A stretch of DNA of 64,000 nucleotides from Brachypodium distachyon (lineage: Eukaryota > Streptophyta > Magnoliopsida > Poales > Poaceae), in assembly GCF_000005505.3 (NCBI RefSeq), contig NC_016132.3, forward strand, positions 11,646,501-11,710,500, read 5' to 3'. This document shows, piece by piece, positions 11,801 through 23,600 of this stretch (the stretch's first letter is position 1; every line of letters starts with the position of its first letter). Below the pieces are notes generated by a model, which did not search any database, had not been told where the DNA came from, and saw nothing but the letters and a program-made list of their open reading frames with translations. The position numbers and the translations under genes are program-made.

Positions 11801-13503
11801 AGCCCATTTTGAACTTTTGCAGCCCAACTTAAATTTATAGTAGTATGTTGAGATGTTATATTGTGGCAATAAAAATCCATCAATTACACCACCTTGGTTT
11901 AAAATGCTGGCTACACCACTAGAGCTGCCAATCATGTTTTTGCATCAGCTCTACGGCGAAGCTGCCGATTACCCAGCATCCAAACCAAATTAGCTGATGG
12001 CCCTCACAGAGAGGATGCTGGATGGGTGAGATCACTGAAAGAGAGAAAGCGTGGAGGGGGTCAGCACACTGCAGCTTGCTGGAGATTTTGTTCCGATGAT
12101 GGGGAGCAGGTTACAGTGGAGGGAGCTAGCTTACTAAGGCGCTTCGGCCTGGCTGTAAGAGTGCCTAAATGGGCTTATCTAGGCCCAAAATCTGGCCGGA
12201 CCGAAAAAAATTGCTGGTAGAAGAAAATTTCGTCAAAATTTTACTGGTAGAAGATCTGGGCCCACCAATTCTTTTGGAAATCTCATCGAAATTTTGAACC
12301 CTGCTTTGAAGTAACACCCAACACATTTGATTGGTCGCTATCTGATGTTAAACATTCCAAATGCATACCTACCTACCCTTGCTTTGCTCCTTTATGTTCG
12401 TTGCACCTTGAAGTTTGGTTTAGTAGATACTTATTCTCCCTGTCAGTGTTTAATGGTATGTGAGGCATACCTTTTGAACTATAAAAAAACATAATGAAAC
12501 TCACTGCAGCTGCAATGCATTAAATGTGTTAGCTATTGTGTGGGCGGATATTCACCTTTTTGTGCGCTCTGATAACATTTTGTAGGGTACATTTGATGTT
12601 GTTAAGCTATTGTTCTACTATATCTTTTCCTACAAGGGAGTTAGTTATCTATGAACTAAACCTAATGGTTAGTTTTCTTTTGCAGATCAATACAGGCAAG
12701 CTGTCTGCAATGGTGAGGATTTCTATAAAATCTTGTTTTCTGCAAAGAATGTAGAATCTTCTGTAAGATGTGATTCGTTGTCCTTTAAGGTCTACAATAT
12801 ACAAGGTATAAACTGATTATATTTTTTACGCTGAACATTAAAAATATGCAAATGAGAGAGGCTTTATTGACTAAAGTGACATCAGGCAAGTACTTCTCTC
12901 TATGCAATGGTCTCTGGTTGCATGTACTTCAAATTGGAAGTTAAATGCCACGTTAATGTATAATTTGTGTATTCTGAGATGGGAAGAACTGCGACATAAA
13001 CTACTGGTTTTTCAGTGAATAACTATGTATAGATAATAAGGCATCCCACAATGTAGTTTTCTGGTAAAACTCATTGATATTTGTGATTGACCTGGCTATA
13101 AATTTGGTGTCATGGCAGATGCTGAACAAGTTCTCATGCATTGCACTGGCTGGAGTGGCAACAGAGTATCTTCTGTATGGATACGCTGAAGGAGGACTCG
13201 CCGACGTTAACAAGGTTTCGGGCATTAGTTTGCTTCTGTTCTGATTTCACACCTGATGCATATCCCCATCTTCTCATTTGTTCCATTTCTTTTCGTTAAC
13301 AGCTCGATGGATTGTTCAAGAGCCTGGGTTTCACCCAAAATAAAGCTGATTCACAGGTGAGATGGGCTGTGCTGAACACTGTTCTGATACTGCGTCGACA
13401 TGAAGACGCCAGATCCAAGCTTGCAGAGGCAATGTCATCTGGGAGATCTGTCGGATCCTGCATTGAGGTCATAGAAGAGAATGTAAACACCGAGGATATT
13501 TAG
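8879..13503 (+). CDS. Chloroplast-targeted M41/FtsH-like protein without AAA domain
   Basis: Seven exons: 8879-9124, 9401-9619, 10175-10261, 11305-11451, 12686-12712, 13119-13214 and 13303-13503. All introns are GT-AG and all junctions fall at phase 0, giving 340 residues. Residues 1 to about 50 are rich in Arg, Ala and Ser and fit a plastid transit peptide. Two hydrophobic segments lie at about 118-133 and 138-155. HEAGHFLIAYLLGVLP follows at about 185-200, the HExxH zinc motif of peptidase family M41. The C-terminus (FSCIALAGVATEYLLYGYAE, then GFTQNKADSQVRW) resembles the M41 C-terminal helices. I recognise this as the family of Arabidopsis At5g27290, annotated as stress-regulated or FtsH-like. 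There is no AAA ATPase module, so it is not a canonical FtsH. Intron 4 contains a hAT-like element. Protease activity is not established from sequence. Confidence 0.85.
11512..12303. mobile_element. Non-autonomous hAT-like element in an intron (792 bp)
   Basis: The element begins CAGGGTTTCATATTTCGGT and ends CGAAATTTTGAACCCTG, an imperfect terminal inverted repeat of about 18 bp. An exact 8-bp direct repeat, CTTTGAAG, flanks it (11504-11511 and 12304-12311). YAGGG-type ends with an 8-bp duplication are diagnostic of hAT transposons. It contains no transposase ORF. It lies in intron 4 of the M41-like gene, downstream of the donor at 11452, and does not disturb the exons. Confidence 0.82.
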
Positions 13504-13885
13504 TACAGTAGTAGCTATGAATACAACGCACACTGGTGTCCAACATACAGCTTGTGGAGATACTTGTCGATATCTCATTGATACCATGGGAGATTTAAGG
13601 GTTTTGACTCTATTGAACTTCATCATATTGAAAAGTTAGCATCCACACACTGATAGTACGTTTCATCGAAATCATGGTACTAAATCGCAATGGCGTTTAT
13701 CGACTACCGGCCGCCGGCACCATGGTATCCGACCACTCGGTCATCCCATGGAAGATGCGGGGGTGATCGTTTTTCTGCGGTATCTCTCCGTCCTTTGCTG
13801 GTTCCTCCAGCGACAACCAGTGTTGAAGATAGCCGCTGCTCCTCTTCTTCCTCTTCCTCAAGGGTTTTCTCCGGCGGCAGGAATC
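13504..13885. other. 3' UTR and downstream sequence of the M41-like gene
   Basis: The first 150-200 bases are likely 3' UTR. From about 13690 the sequence is GC-rich with CTTC-type low complexity up to the T run at 13886. No ORF here is convincing. Confidence 0.4.
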
Positions 13886-14609
13886 TTTTTTTTTTCAACC
13901 CGGGATCTCTCCCCTTACCATTTACGAAAAACGGGAATACAAAGTTGTTCAGATCACAAATTAGAATGAGGGAAACAAAGGGGAGAAAGTTCCAAGCACA
14001 CTAAGTGGACAGAAACCTGCTGACCAGCCCGGGAACTGACTACAAGACAAAAACATGTCTCTGATCTAGCCTAGCAATGTTTAGCAGTTCACATATCCAG
14101 AGAAACATATTACAACCAAAACACACATCAAATTCACAATAGACTCGCAGACTTCATAGCATACTTCCAAAACATCCAACCGACCGATTCATCAACACCC
14201 TTCAGCACCAGCATCAGTCAGTCGAGGAACAGCCAAGATGTTGGTAGGCGCCGCCACGTCCATGTTGTCCCCACCCATCCGACGCATCAGCTCCTAAGCC
14301 TGGGTCACCAACTGCTTTGCACCGGCACGGAGAGTCTCAGCATCATCAGGGTTCTGAAGACCTGCCCAAGACATCAAGAAAGCACAAGCTGCAAAAATAA
14401 TCTCGAAGGGGGATCTGAGAACATAATGATCAAAAGTAACTCTGTTGCGACAGTTCCAGGTGGCCCATAACAAAGCAGCCAAACCAACAACATAAAATTT
14501 CATCCCATGAGGAAGAAAGGCATAAATCCAAGCAAAGTATTGCCAGACAGAGTTAGGCAACATATTTGTATGAAACAGGGAGCTCAGCCACTACTACAAA
14601 ACGGTCTAT

Positions 14610-14866
14610 ATGCAACGCCACATCAGTAACGGGTCCGTCAGTGTCAGTCGCGGCCACGACCGTTACTGATGAACCGAGCGGGCATCATCCGTCCCCGCCC
14701 AGCCACACATCAGTGGCGGTCGTGTCGCGCGACCGCCACTGATGAACACTCATAGCTCGCGAGTTACATTAGTGGCGGTCGGTTAAGGGGCGACTGCTCC
14801 GACCGTTACTGATGTGCACACGATTATCAGTAACAGTCGAGAAAACCTCGACCGACACTGATGTAA
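14610..14866. repeat. 5' subterminal repeat array of the CACTA element
   Basis: Inverted pairs of a core near CATCAGTAACGGTCG and its complement CGACCGTTACTGATG, with the variant CATCAGTGGCGGTCG/CGACCGCCACTGATG. At least six half-sites are visible, several forming palindromes. In the known En/Spm system such repeats bind the TNPA/TNPD protein. They are followed by TTTTAAATA at about 14873, a candidate TATA box for the TNP2 gene. Confidence 0.8.
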
Positions 14867-14978
14867 CTCGCGTTTTAAATACGTTGTGCGGAGCCGCCGC
14901 TGGTCGCGCCGCGCGTTGGGACAGACCAGCTGCGGCCCCTTCCTCTCCGGCGACGGCGAGGTGCCGCCCGACCGCGCC

Positions 14979-17900
14979 ATGGCCGCCGGCACGCACCCCA
15001 GGTATGCCCTCCTCCCTCCCCCCTGCGCCGGCGGCGCCGCCTCCATGGCCGGCGAGCGCCCATGGCCGCCGAGCTCCATTTTTGGAGCTCCAGCGGCCGG
15101 CGCGCTCCGATCTTCGAGCCCTCAGCTTTCCTCTCCCTCCCGATGTCTCTCTCTCCCCCCCCCCCCCCGATCTCTCTCGCCGGCCTTCAATTTCTCTCAG
15201 AATTTTCCCAATTTCAAATTTTTGAGCTCCGCGGCCGCCGGCCGAAATGCGGCGTCCTCATCGTCACCCAGAGCTTCCCTCTCGCTTGCGTGCTCTCTCT
15301 CCCTCCTGATCTTTCTCGCTAGCCTCTAATTTCTCTCCGAATGTCTCTAATTTCAAAATTTTAGTTAGCTCCGGTTAATTAGCACATTAATCTCCTTGTC
15401 AATGATTAGGCTAACTATTTTGCTTTTTTGTTTTCTTGTGTATTGTGTTGTAGATCGAAGGATCATTCTTGGATGTACGCCAAGCAAAGAATCAATGCTC
15501 GATGGATAACCGAATGGACGGTCTTTTTTGGAGTCGCGAAAGGTGATATGGAACGAAAAGGACTTTTGATGATGCGTTGCCCATGTCGCAAATGTGGAAA
15601 CACATGCATGATGAAGCCTGAAGATGTTCAGATGCATGTGCTGGCATCGGGTTTTGTCGATGGTTATTCTCGCTGGACTTGTCACAGGGAGGATGCAGTT
15701 GATGTCGGTAGCGGTAGCGAAGATGATGATGTCCTGCGGTATGATCTGGCGAATGATTCCGAGGAAGAAATAAGGGTCGATGAGGAGGCTAATGTGGAAG
15801 GTGAAGTAACTCCACGTGGCAGGATTGCCGAAATGCTAGATGACCCATACCTACGGGAACAGCTGGAGGACCCCGAAGATGAGGCAGAGTATGCTCAGTT
15901 CAAAAAATTGTTGGAAGACACAAACACACCCTTGTATGATGGAGCTGGCGAAGAAAACAACGTGCTCGAACTGACGCTTGAAATTTTGAGGCTGAAGGGA
16001 GCATCATGCTGATCAGACAAGAGCTTCACGGGCTTGTTGAGTTACCTTGTTTCGGTTTTTCCACAGCCAAATGAGTTGCCCAAGAGCACATACGAGGCGA
16101 AGAAGATTACATGCCCGCTCGGATTGGATTGCGTGAAACATCATTCATGTCCAAACGACTGCATGGTATACATTGGAGAGTACGAGAATCATGAGAGCAG
16201 CCACATATGCGGTGCATCGAGATACAAGAAGAAAAATGCCAGAGCTAGCGAAGACGATGGGGAAGAAGTGATGAAGGGCAGGCCAGCAAAGACTGTCTGG
16301 TATCTTACGACAGGTGGCTGAGTTGAGCGTTGGATGCAGAACGTTAAGGATGCGAGGTATCTCGTCTATCACGATCCGGCGCAGGCTGCATTCGATCCTG
16401 ACGGGCACTACCGTGTGGAGGAAGCTGGGGTCCTAAGACACCCTGCCGATGGGACTCAGTGGAGGAACTTCGACACGGCATTTCCAGATTTTGGGGCAGA
16501 GCCTAAAAACCTGAGGCTCGGTCTCACCACTGATGGGATAAATCCTTTCGGAAACATGAACAACAAGCACAGCACATGGCCAGTGATCTTGTTTGTCTAC
16601 AACCTTCCCCCATGGTTAATCATGAAGAGAAAGTACATCCACATGTGCATGCTCATAAAAGGTCCAAAGCAGCCGGGAGCTGACCTAAATGTGTATCTGC
16701 AGCTAGTGAAGGATGAGCTGAAGCAGCTTTAGAAACCTGTCAGAGTGGTTTGGGACGCAAACAGGAGGGAGTACTTCACGATGAGAGCAGCGCTTCTGAC
16801 CTGCGTGCATGACTACCCCGCAAATGGAAATACTTCATGCTAGGTGACACATGGCTACAACGCCTGTACAAAGTGCGGGGAAAACACGACATCGGACAAG
16901 TTGCCCGCTTCATCCAAAATTGTGTTCATGGGCCACCGAAAGTGGTTGGATGCTAAAGACCCTTGGAGGGATGACAAGGAAAGGTTCAATGGGAAGACGG
17001 AGCACGGGACAGCGCCGAAGGAGAAGTCTGGTATGCAAATCCTCGAAATTGTGAACGATCTTGAGGTTGTCCCCGGAAAGATTGCTGCGAAGAAATATAA
17101 GAAACCTGAAGGCGTCGTGTGGAAAAGGAGGTCCATATTCTGGGACCTGGAGTACTGGGCACATTTAGAATGCCGCCACAGCATAGATGTCATGCACGTG
17201 GAGAAAAATGTATGCGACAGCGTGCTGGGGTTGCTGATGAACATTTCAGAGAAGACGAAAGATGGACCCAACGCACGGAAGGACCTGGAACTCATGTCTA
17301 TCAGGAAAGAGTTGTGGGGCAAAGATCAAGTGTCGGCAGCCGACAAGAATGGTTGCGTGACGGTGACCACGCGGTGTCGTCTTGCATGTTACAACCCGTA
17401 GAAAGACGAGTTGCATAGGATGTGCCAGTGCCTGCAGGGCATTAAAGTCCCATCGAACTACTCGTCGAGCATCAAGCATCTAGTTGACATGAAGAGTCAA
17501 AGCTATCTGGCATGAAGTCTCACGACAACCATGTCATACTCACTCAGTTACTTCCAGTCGCAATCAGAGGTATCATGGAGCCGCACGTAAGGGAGACAAT
17601 CATGAAGCTTTCTGACTTCTTTGACAGCATCTCGCAGAAGTCAATCACCGTTAGACGATGCCAGATACTGAAGGATAGTATGATACAGATTCTGTGCGAG
17701 CTCGAGATGTTCTTCCCTCCATCATTCTTCGATATCATGGTCCATCTAATGATCCACATATGCGATGAGATCCTGTCCCTAGGGCCCTTGTTCCTGCATA
17801 ACATGTATGGCCCTGAACGATACAACGGGGTTCTGAAGCGGTACGTTCATAACAGATCGCGTCCGGAAGGTAGCATCGTGGAAAGCTTTAGAGCAGAAGA

Positions 17901-18912
17901 GTGCATGGAGTTCTGCATGGATTGGTTGGCCGATCAGAAATCAATAGGTGTTCCCGAATCACGGCACGAGGGCAAGCTTGATGGTGAAGGTGGCCTTGGA
18001 CATACATACCTTAATGTCTATGGAAAAGGAAGGAAAGCTGACTTTGAAAGAGCACATTTGGTTGTGTTGCAAACTGTCGATTGCTGCCTGCCTTATCAGG
18101 AAATGCACATGGAACAACTGCGAAATGAAAACCCTAAAAGAGGAGAAGTCTGGATCCACTGGGAGCACAATAAAACATTCGCAGCGAGGGTGAAGAATTA
18201 TTGGTACGGTAGGGAGACGACCAATGTATCAGACGAGACGGTTGCATGTTTGTCACGGCAACCTGCTTTCCACGTCTCTACTTGGCAATCATATGCGATC
18301 AACGGTTATAACTTCTACATTGCGTCTCAGGACCGTAAAAGCACGTATCAAAATAGTGGTGTACTCATGACTTCTGAGACCGCGACTGACGACAACAGCA
18401 AAACCAAAGCATTCGTCAGCGTTATCGAGGAGATCTGGGAATTGGAGTACTCGATCACAAAGATCCCAATGTTCCGTGTAAGATGGACCAAAGGTGACAA
18501 AGAAGAAAGTCACAGGTTCACGACGAGGGTGCTACCTCCTGAGATCCCTCGTGAACAAGTTGACGTGAGAAAAATCCCGGCAAGAGAGGAACCATGAGTC
18601 TTTGCTAAACAATGCAAGCAGGTATTCTACATAGACGACCCGGCAAATAAAGGCCACGTCGTAGTAAGAAGAGGGAAAATAAGCATTGTTGAAGTGGACG
18701 GAGTTACTTCACAAGAAGACTACGAATGTTTCCATGATCCGACGACTGCCACAGATGACGAAGAAGCGGAACGCACGATATTAACGAGGAAAAGAAGAAG
18801 GAAAAGAAGAAGTGATGGGAGCGACAGCGAGAAAATACCACAAAAACCCTACCTCAGAAGTAGTTCTACGAGGAGTCAAGTTATGACTTACCGAAGGAAG
18901 GAGAAGCACTAG
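14979..18912 (+). pseudogene. TNP2: TNP2-type CACTA transposase (Transposase_21 family), degenerate
   Basis: A plausible first exon is 14979-15001 (MAAGTHP plus two bases), joined to an acceptor at 15453/15454. This gives RSKDHSWMYAKQR, a typical TNP2 start. The protein then runs to 18912 with family landmarks: MRCPCRKCGN, the DDE-region LRLGLTTDGINPFGNM, FWDLEYWAHLECRHSIDVMH and NVCDSVLGLLMNI, followed by a DUF4218-like part (PPSFFDIMVHLMIHICDE, MYGPERYNGVLKRYV) and a C-terminal DUF4216-like part. In-frame stops lie at 16010-16012, 16319-16321, 16730-16732, 16841-16843, 17399-17401 and 18595-18597. A one-base loss near 17501 shifts the frame. At several stops the family position looks like Trp. 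The product would have cut and joined the CACTA ends, but this copy cannot make it. Confidence 0.88.
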
Positions 18913-19119
18913 TAGTCACATTGTAAAAATGTACTCGTACTGAATCTTAATGCAAACTTTGTACTAAGTGAATTTTTTGAAATTTGTATGCATGTGATGG
19001 ATTTTTTGAAATTTGTATGTATGAATTGAAATTTGTACTAGAGAAATGCATGAATACAAATTTGTACTAGAGAAATGCACAAATAGTAGAGAAATACAAC
19101 TCCCAAGAAGCATAACAGC

Positions 19120-19325
19120 ACATCAATAACGGTCAGCTACTATGCGACCGTTACTAATGTATAGGAGCACATCAGTAACGGGCGGCTACTGTGCGACCGC
19201 CACTGATGTTCTTACATCAGTAACGGTCGCTGAGCCACACGCCCGTTACTGATGTTCTTCTAGACATCAGTAACGGTCGCATCCCTTATCCGCCCGTTAC
19301 TGATGTGCATGGGGTATATAAGGAA
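19120..19325 (+). promoter_or_regulatory. Internal subterminal-type repeat cluster with TATA box before the second CACTA gene
   Basis: About eight half-sites of the terminal-array core (CATCAGTAACGGTCG and CCGTTACTGATGT) occur as inverted pairs separated by 10-25 bases. They end in GGGTATATAAGG (about 19313-19324), a good TATA box. The layout copies the 5' terminus (repeat array, then TATA, then a GC-rich leader). This suggests that the second gene has its own promoter under the same binding-site control. The repeats at this internal site are seen directly; the promoter role is inferred. Confidence 0.65.
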
Positions 19326-19459
19326 CCCGCCGAAACAGTTAGAATCATTCTTGCCTGTGCGTCCTCACCTAACCCGAGAGACCAGCTGTGGGATTTCCTA
19401 ACCCTAGCGGAAGCGCCGCCGGATTTTCGCGCCGCCGCTGCCGTCGACCCCGCGCGCTG

Positions 19460-19905
19460 CCTGAGCCCGACGCTGCGTCCTCGTCCCCGAGCCCAAGCGC
19501 CTCCTCCCCGACGCCGCCGTCTTCCTCCTCCGCGAGCCCGAGCGCCTCCTGCCCGACGCTGCCCGACGCCGCCGTCTTCCTCCGCGATGCCGCCCGAGCC
19601 CGACGCCGCGTCCTCATCCCCGAGCCCACGCGCCTCCTCCCCACGTCGTCCTCGCCCGACCGCCGCCACCCCGCACCGCCTCCTCCCCGACGCCGCCGTC
19701 TTCCTCCTCCGCGAGCCCAAGCGCCTCCTGCCGGACGCTGCCCGACGCCGCCGTCTTCCTCCGCGACGCCGCCCGAGCCCGACGCTGCGTCCTCGTCCCC
19801 GAGCCCGCGCGCCTCCTCCCCACGTCGTCCTCGCCCGACCGCCGCCACCCCGCACCGCCTCCTCCCCGAGCGCCGCCACCCCGCGTCGTCCTCGCCCGAC
19901 CGCCT
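19460..19905 (+). repeat. GC-rich ~180-bp tandem repeat in leader of second CACTA gene
   Basis: The block GACGCCGCCGTCTTCCTCC occurs near 19510 and again near 19690, with the surrounding sequence repeated, so the period is about 180 bp over roughly two and a half units. Open frames exist on both strands because the sequence is almost pure C/G. Repeats such as SSPSPRAS are artefacts of this, so I do not call a protein. It probably forms an untranslated first exon ending at the donor-like CCACAG|GTTAGG (about 19921). Confidence 0.6.
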
Positions 19906-20633
19906 CCTCCCCGAGCCACAGGTTAGGGTTAGGGTTAGGGTTAGGATTTGATTGCAATATCACGATTTAGATTATGAAAATTGAGAGTTCAGCATCTGTT
20001 AGAAGGGTTTGTTGCTGTCAAATTTAGTACATGGGCAATATCCCGATTTAGATTATGAAAATTTGATATAGGGTTAGTACATTGTAGGGTTAGTACATGG
20101 GTACATATTGTTATTTGTGCTCCTAGAACTTAACATGCTGTTTACTGCTGCACATTAGCCTTCCTGCTTATATTATTTAGCCTTGCTGCTTATTCAAGCC
20201 ACCTTAACATGTTGTTTACTGCTGCTGCTATATAATTAGGTTCTTTATATGATGCTGTCATATATATTCTTTGTTGCTGTTTATATGTTGCTGTCATATG
20301 CATACAAGTGTTAGCTTGCTGATTTATAAGAGCATGATTTGTAGTTTGTCGTAGTGGATAATTGAGTTAGATGGGCACACATGATGAGTATATGCATTAT
20401 ATACATGATTTTTTATATGCTATATACACATGAGTAATGAATTATGGGCCCGACCATCGTGTCGGGTCATTCGAGAAGGGGCCGGGCATCGTGCCGAGGG
20501 GGTACATATGCGGATGGGTTTTTTATGCAGGTTTCGAGCTCCTAGTAGAGAAAATTTGCTAGTTTTTTAGCATAAGTCATGCCAAAAATTTTGGCTGATA
20601 CATATTTGATGGTTTTGATGGCATAGGTACGAA

Positions 20634-23600
20634 ATGGACAAGAGTAGCCAGAACCCAGTTCTTGATCGGGAGGAGGTAAATCGTGTCGATGAAGAGTCTT
20701 CATCGGGAGAGCAAATTGCCAGCTCTGGCTCAGGCCCCTCTAGGTCAGAAGAGCGCAACAACGAGAGTAACCCGCAACCTTCTGAAACTCCCGCTAAGAA
20801 GCCAAGGAAGAAGACGCCGAGGGGGAGCCACAACCTGAAAGAGTTCTGTTACGTGGTCACCCGACACTCTGACAAAGGCCGCCCGGAGTCGCCTGAGAGG
20901 GCACAGAAGGCCTTCGCAACGACCTGTGGAGTCGTTGCACGCAAGTATTGCAAGATCACTGACGAGTGGAGTGACATTTCCCAAGTCGTTAGAGACACGT
21001 GCATCACGGACGTTGCAAGAAGGTTCCAAGTCACCGACGAGTGGCGCGAGCGATTCCTAGCGGCCGTCAACATAGCAGTCCGCAATGGACTTGCTAATTG
21101 GAAAACCACCGCTAGAAAGTGGATGGACAAACCGTACGAGATCATCAAGAAGAAATGGCCGTCGGTAACTGATGAGGCCGAATGGGAAAAGTTCAAGAAG
21201 GAATCGTCTGACCCTGCCTTCATTGTGAAGAGCGAACGCATGAGGGCGTTGCACTTAAGGAAGCCCTTGAACCACAGGCTAGGGAGTGCAGGAAAAGAGG
21301 GGAAGAAGAAGGTCTGGCGCAAGCAGGACCAAATTCTCGAGGCGGCAGGCAGGGTGCCTCCAGTGCATGACATGCTAGAGGACCAACGTGCTAGAGAATT
21401 TGCACGTCAGCACATGACACCCGAGCAGTGCGCGGGCATTGAGCCAGTGCCGCCGCCTGTTAAAAAATTTACGGTAAGGGTTCACGTGCGTTTAGTTGTT
21501 TTCGGCGTGAATTATGACACTCCTGATGCATATAGACTCACGTCCTGTCTTATATGATAACAGGAAAATGCCTACAAATGGGAGGAGAGCAAGAGGTCAG
21601 AAACCTCCAACAACTCTGTGCAGAGCAAGAGGTGGGAGTCGGCTGCGACCGCCGGCTTGCAAAAGGCGGAGCACACGGGCCGTGTTCTAGGAGAAGGCGA
21701 AGGGGCCTGCTGGGATGATTATTTCATGCCTGCTCCGAAGCGAAGCAGGGTCCAAAAAAAGCTCCCCGCTTCTTCTGAGATAATAGAACAAGCTAAGGCG
21801 GAGATGCAAGAGCAGGCATCTATCGTGTCTCAAGAGGTGTCGCGGGAATATGTAGTGCAAGCCGTCCATCATTTGGTGTCGGCATTGGCCAAAGACCACC
21901 CCGCCCTTGGCGCCATACTCGGGGGAGGAGTGGAAGGTTTGAGGAACCTCCTTCCTCCTCTTCCTCCTCTTCCCCCGCGAAAGAGCACCCCGCTGAAGAG
22001 CAGCGCCGCCTTAGACACACGTATGGAGGACGAAGAAACCTATACCACAGGTTACATCCCGGCTCCTAGCATGGACAACCCCCCCACTAGCCAACCTTCC
22101 CCAAGCGAGGGCAGCCGGGATAACGATCAGGGTCTGAGCGACAACATCCTTGTAAGCAATCTTTTCAAACTCTTTTTCAATCCTTACCTTCATGAATAAA
22201 GAGCTTACACACATATGCCTTCTTCTTGTTACGCGCAGGCACCAGTGAAGTGTCGTATCCACGTTGACTAGCCTGAGAAGCCTGTAGGCGCCATTGGCCA
22301 CCTGATGCCCAGACAATCACCGCCACTGGTGCACGACATTCTCATGAACGATGCACAAGTGAGTGTGATGGTGGACTCCGTCGTCGACGACCATCGGGAT
22401 TATGCTATCCCGCTACCTCCGGAGGAAGGCGTGGATATCCTATGCGGTTGTCCAAACTACCGATTATGTGGCCTAGGAGCTTGGTATCCCTCTACAACCA
22501 ACGCCGGTCATCTATGACTACATCTCCCTCCGCCCAGAAAGGTACTTCTCATTCACCGCTCGGCCTTTCCCCTAGGATACTTCCTCCTGTAGATGTCGGC
22601 GGAGATGAAGAGCGGGCAATGTCGATGCCTGCACAGCTCAAAGATAACCAGACCACAGGGTCGGCACAGGCTGGAAGCGTCCCTCCCACCTTCTCTCTCT
22701 TGGGTGCCGCTGAGTCCATGGGTGGCCGCAAGATCGATGACAAGTATAAGGCAGAGAAGCAGAAGGCATGGGACAATAAGAGGAGGCATAAAAAGAGGGG
22801 GCGCGGCGGCAAGACCATCAAGGAGTCCTCCACTGTCACTCAAGATGAGATGCACCATGTGCCTGATATAACTGGAGTCTGGGAGGACAATAGGCCTGAC
22901 ATTCTCATCAAGAACCCATATCAAGGCCAGAGATTCGAAGACGGATCCTATTTCGTGGCTAGGGAGTTCGACCGGGTGCTTCTTTACTATCCTGGAAGAC
23001 CGATGGTCACCGAAGATTCCCTGCATGCTATGTCCAGAGAGATGCAAGAGCTTCATCAGTTCTACATGCAATCATCAGCTGGTTCTGAACAGCATGCCCA
23101 ATAGATCAATGTTAGAATCCCACAAGACTATGACTTCTTTGACCAAGAAACTATGAGCATTCAGGAACGTTCTATCACTTTTGGTGTGGTGTTCAAGGAA
23201 CTGTTCCACCTCTTCAACCGCTAAAAACTTGATATCAACCTCTTAAGGCTGTGATCAGCTTACCAAATAAGAGAACTGCGGCAATTGGAGGTCAAAAAAG
23301 TAGCCATTCTAGACCGCGCGATGTTCAACTACGGTGACATTAGTCTTGAGCCTGAAAAGGATGCCTCAAGAACCATGACATCTAAATACTTGGTGGCATG
23401 TCTCGAGAAATACGCGGACGACGACTTCATCCTCTTCTTCCTTAATTTGGAGTAAGTTCAATTTTATATATGGAACCGTTTTTTTTTCTAATTCAGTCTT
23501 TCTTATACACCCTTAGATACTAAAGTTTTTTTTTTTTTAAAACAGAGACCATTGGGTGACACTACTCATTTGTTTGCCTTGGTCCGCGGTGTACTACTTC

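Noticed and set aside
19286..19970. Long ORFs of 160-225 aa on both strands
   Set aside because: They come from the C/G-only 180-bp tandem repeat, which lacks stop codons by composition; Arg/Gly- or Ser/Pro-rich with no domain.
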